Below are positions 61,920-64,000 of a stretch of DNA of 64,000 nt, one piece after another. Numbering within the stretch: the stretch's first letter is position 1; every line of letters begins with the position of its first letter. The stretch spans positions 620,001 to 684,000 of the forward strand of contig CAWBUQ010000001.1 of assembly GCA_963791995.1 (NCBI GenBank), given 5' to 3'. The stretch is from Bog-473 sp963791995. Lineage in GTDB: Bacteria; Actinomycetota; Acidimicrobiia; Acidimicrobiales; RAAP-2. Below the pieces are notes generated by a model. The model saw only the letters and a list, made by a program, of their open reading frames with translations, made no database searches and was not told where the DNA came from. Both the position numbers and the translations under genes were made by a program.

Positions 61920-62654
61920 TTACCGCACGGGGCGCCGGGGGCGCTCACCGAAGAGGGCACGCCCGACGCGCACCATCGTCGATCCGGCCGCCACTGCCAT
62001 TTCGAGGTCGTCGCTCATGCCCATGGAACGCTCGTGGAGCCCGAGCTCGTCGGCCAGCCGGCCCACCGTCGCGAACGCCTCGCGAGCGGCGGCCTCGCCA
62101 GGCGCCGCCACGGTCATGAGCCCGCGCACGTCGAGCCCGGCGTCGCGCAGCTGGCTGACCAAGGTCGCCGTGTCCCCGGGCGTGCATCCGTTGCGTCCGG
62201 GCTGACCCGTCGTGTCCACCTGGACCAAGACGGCCGCTCCGGGGGCGAACCGGGCGATGCGCACACCCTCTGACTGGCGGGCGACGCTCTGCCAGAGGCC
62301 GACGAGCGGTGCGAGCTCGGCCACCTTGTTGCGCTGCACCGCGCCAAGGAAATGCCAGACCAGATCGGTCGCCTCGCCCCCTGATGCCGGGCCCGATGCG
62401 ATCGCCGCGGCCTTGGCCGACAATTCGGCGGCATAGTTCTCGCCCACGTCGAGCAACCCGGCCTGGCGCGCCGCGCGCACGGTGTCGGGACCGAAACCCT
62501 TGGTCACCGCCACGACGCGCACCTTCGCCGGATCGCCGCCGGCCTTTTCGATGCGCTGGACCAGCGCGCGCCGACGACGGGCGACGTCGTCGCTGTCGCG
62601 ACCGGGGGCCGGCGGGCTAGCGGAGGAAGGAGGGGACGTCGAAATCGTCGTCAC
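61920..62654 (-). CDS. PLP homeostasis protein YggS/YlmE
   Basis: A 244-residue PLP-binding TIM-barrel protein that regulates pyridoxal phosphate pools. The PLP Lys lies in VRVVAVTKGFGPDTVRAA, then DVGENYAAELSAK, WHFLGAVQRNKV, VQVDTTGQPGRNGC, GLMTVAA and the phosphate-binding end MGMSDDLEMAVAAGSTMVRVGRALFGER. GTG 62654 overlaps the end of ftsZ by 38 bases; a later start is possible because the first 25 residues are Ser/Pro-rich. It is usual next to sepF. Confidence 0.93.
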   Translation of the reverse strand: MTTISTSPPSSASPPAPGRDSDDVARRRRALVQRIEKAGGDPAKVRVVAVTKGFGPDTVRAARQAGLLDVGENYAAELSAKAAAIASGPASGGEATDLVWHFLGAVQRNKVAELAPLVGLWQSVARQSEGVRIARFAPGAAVLVQVDTTGQPGRNGCTPGDTATLVSQLRDAGLDVRGLMTVAAPGEAAAREAFATVGRLADELGLHERSMGMSDDLEMAVAAGSTMVRVGRALFGERPRRPVR

Positions 62655-63726
62655 CCAGGTCGAGCTCCTCGTCTGAGCCCCCCGTGGCGTCGGCGAAGAT
62701 GTCGACCGGCTCGGCGGTGGAGAAGATGGACGAAGCCAGATCGCCGGACTTCGACGATCCGACGCCCTCCTCCCAGCGCTCGAACCCGGCGGCGATCACG
62801 GTCACCCGCACCTCGTCACCCATGTTGTCGTCGATCACGGCGCCGAAGATGATGTTGGCGTCGGGATGTGCGACCGCGTGGATGATCTCCGCCGCCTCGT
62901 TCACCTCGAAGAGTCCGAGGTCGGACCCACCTGCAATGTTGAGGACCATGCCGCGCGCGCCCTCGATGGACGCCTCGAGCAGCGGCGAGGTGATGGCGGC
63001 GCGCGCTGCGTTGGCCGCGCGACCTTCGCCGATGGACGAGCCGATCCCCATGATCGCAGTACCCGCGTTGGTCATGACCATCTTGACGTCGGCGAAGTCG
63101 GTGTTGATCAGGCCGGGCACCGTGATGAGGTCGGTGATGCCCCGCACACCTTGGAGCAGGACCTCGTCGGCCATCTTGAACGCGTTCACCATGCTCGTCT
63201 TGTCGTTGGACACGGTGAGCAGGCGGTCGTTGGGGATGACGATCAGGGTGTCGACCTTCTCTTTGAGGATCTGGATCCCCTTCTCGGCCTGCATGGCCCG
63301 CCGGCGTCCCTCAAAAGTGAAGGGCCGGGTCACGACGCCGATGGTCAGCGCACCCAGGCCCTTGGCGATCTCGGCGATGATCGGTGCACCGCCAGTCCCG
63401 GTGCCGCCGCCCTTGCCTGCGGTGATGAAGACCATGTCGGCGCCCTGCAGCGCCTCCTCGATCTCGACGCGATGCTCTTCGGCGGCCAGTCGCCCCACTT
63501 CGGGATCGCTGCCCGCCCCCAGACCGCGCGTCAGCTGGCGACCGAGGTCGAGTTTGAGGTCGGCGTCGCTCATGAGCAGCGCCTGGGCGTCCGTGTTGGC
63601 CGCAATGAATTCGACGTTGCGCAGGCCCGAGTCGATCATCCGGTTGACGGCGTTGACGCCACCGCCGCCGACCCCGACCACCTTGATAACTGCTAGGTAG
63701 TTGCCCTGGGAAGGCACGGTCGTCAT
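62617..63726 (-). CDS. ftsZ: cell division protein FtsZ
   Basis: The tubulin-like GTPase that forms the division ring. The 369-residue protein has KVVGVGGGGVNAVNRM, the tubulin signature GGGTGTG at residues 106-112, and the T7 loop TDFADVKMVMTNAGTA with its catalytic Asp region. The tail DDDFDVPSFLR is the SepF-binding C-terminal peptide. ATG 63726 is preferred: GGGAG lies upstream; an in-frame start at 63816 would add 30 unrelated residues. A strong promoter lies at 63867-63895. Confidence 0.98.
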   Translation of the reverse strand: MTTVPSQGNYLAVIKVVGVGGGGVNAVNRMIDSGLRNVEFIAANTDAQALLMSDADLKLDLGRQLTRGLGAGSDPEVGRLAAEEHRVEIEEALQGADMVFITAGKGGGTGTGGAPIIAEIAKGLGALTIGVVTRPFTFEGRRRAMQAEKGIQILKEKVDTLIVIPNDRLLTVSNDKTSMVNAFKMADEVLLQGVRGITDLITVPGLINTDFADVKMVMTNAGTAIMGIGSSIGEGRAANAARAAITSPLLEASIEGARGMVLNIAGGSDLGLFEVNEAAEIIHAVAHPDANIIFGAVIDDNMGDEVRVTVIAAGFERWEEGVGSSKSGDLASSIFSTAEPVDIFADATGGSDEELDLGDDDFDVPSFLR

Positions 63727-63866
63727 GAACTCCCTCGTCCTCGGGTCGATCGTCGACCGGTCACTCGCTGGTACTTTCCGCCTGACGCCGCCGGGGGAAT
63801 GCGACCAGCGACCCATCCCTGAACCTCTCGGGAAGGTTGATGTTCACAGTACGGCAACGTGGCCCC

Positions 63867-63895
63867 ACCATACGGGGGGTGTTCAGGCTGGTCAA
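63867..63895 (-). promoter_or_regulatory. sigma-70-type promoter of ftsZ
   Basis: On the minus strand TTGACC (63895-63890), 17 bases and TATGGT (63872-63867) form a near-consensus promoter in the gap between ftsQ and ftsZ. The leader would be about 130 bases. A second weaker TACTGT-type -10 follows nearer to the gene. Confidence 0.7.
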
Positions 63896-63905
63896 GCATC
63901 CTAGG

Positions 63906-64000
63906 TCACCCTGACGTCACCGTCGGAGCATCCGGCACACTGACGTCGATCACATCCCCTGTGTGCAGGGTCGCCCCGGCCAGGATCGACGAGACGTCCT
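63906..64000 (-). CDS. ftsQ: FtsQ, C-terminal end only
   Basis: Only the last 31 codons are present, ending with TGA at 63906-63908. The residues AGATLHTGDVIDVSVPDAP fit the end of FtsQ/DivIB, where a strand followed by IDVxxPxAP closes the beta domain. Its place directly before ftsZ supports this. FtsQ is a bitopic membrane protein of the divisome; the rest is outside the window. Confidence 0.65.
   Translation of the reverse strand, partial: DVSSILAGATLHTGDVIDVSVPDAPTVTSG

Overview
The window is a high-GC, gene-dense chromosomal segment from an actinobacterium. A deep-branching lineage such as Acidimicrobiia is likely, but that is inference: no rRNA is present to confirm it. The actinobacterial marks are mIHF beside gmk and rpoZ, a PriA-like protein without a Walker A motif, a Bpa-type proteasome activator, SepF, YggT, DivIVA and FtsZ in dcw order, menaquinone genes and many leaderless genes. 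No gene-free stretch exceeds 300 bases, and I saw no rRNA, tRNA, CRISPR array, insertion sequence or prophage.

Layout. Positions 1-3200 hold the end of a PaaI-type thioesterase, two APH-fold kinases and an alpha/beta hydrolase. From 32.5 kb down to 3.3 kb, all genes lie on the minus strand with frequent 1-4 base overlaps. In transcription order they are an NfuA-like protein, shikimate genes (aroC, aroK, aroB, aroQ), pepQ, efp, nusB, the pyrimidine operon (pyrR, pyrB, pyrC, carA, carB, pyrD, pyrF), mihF, gmk, rpoZ, coaBC, metK, priA, def, fmt, a Tam-like methyltransferase, rpe, a phosphonate-type oxidoreductase/hydrolase pair, and riboflavin genes (ribD, ribBA, ribH). A PyrR-binding loop precedes pyrR, and a strong sigma-70 promoter overlapped by a TetR/KstR-like palindrome precedes ribD. 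From 32.6 to 37.9 kb lie a conserved Cys-rich protein, two small proteins, a flavin reductase, a lipoprotein, tyrS and a carotenoid-cleavage oxygenase. From 37.9 to 42.8 kb lie menaquinone genes menD, menH, menA and menE. Then come an ECF41 sigma factor with its carboxymuconolactone-decarboxylase-type partner behind a textbook ECF41 promoter, an SDR, a DUF255 thioredoxin-fold protein, two hypothetical proteins and dnaE. From 52.8 to 57.5 kb are RDD, Bpa, phosphodiesterase, Rrf2, histidine phosphatase and a group-2 sigma factor. From 57.6 kb to the end is the distal dcw region, in transcription order ftsQ (partial), ftsZ, yggS, sepF, yggT, divIVA, traR/dksA, lspA, rluD.

Two general points. First, many genes have a TANNNT -10 hexamer only 6-8 bases before an ATG or GTG and no Shine-Dalgarno sequence, so leaderless transcription is common. 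Second, about 20 single-base indels, nearly all +1, break 13 otherwise intact genes, including essential ones (tyrS, pyrC, pyrD, aroK). Sequencing or assembly error explains this better than gene decay, so I annotate these as one gene each and give the break points. The most interesting signals are the ECF41 promoter, the operator over the rib promoter, two genes whose only sensible start is CTG (gmk, lspA), an LspA lacking a catalytic Asp, a phosphonate-type enzyme pair inside a housekeeping operon, and the conserved Cys-rich protein divergent from the NfuA-like gene.
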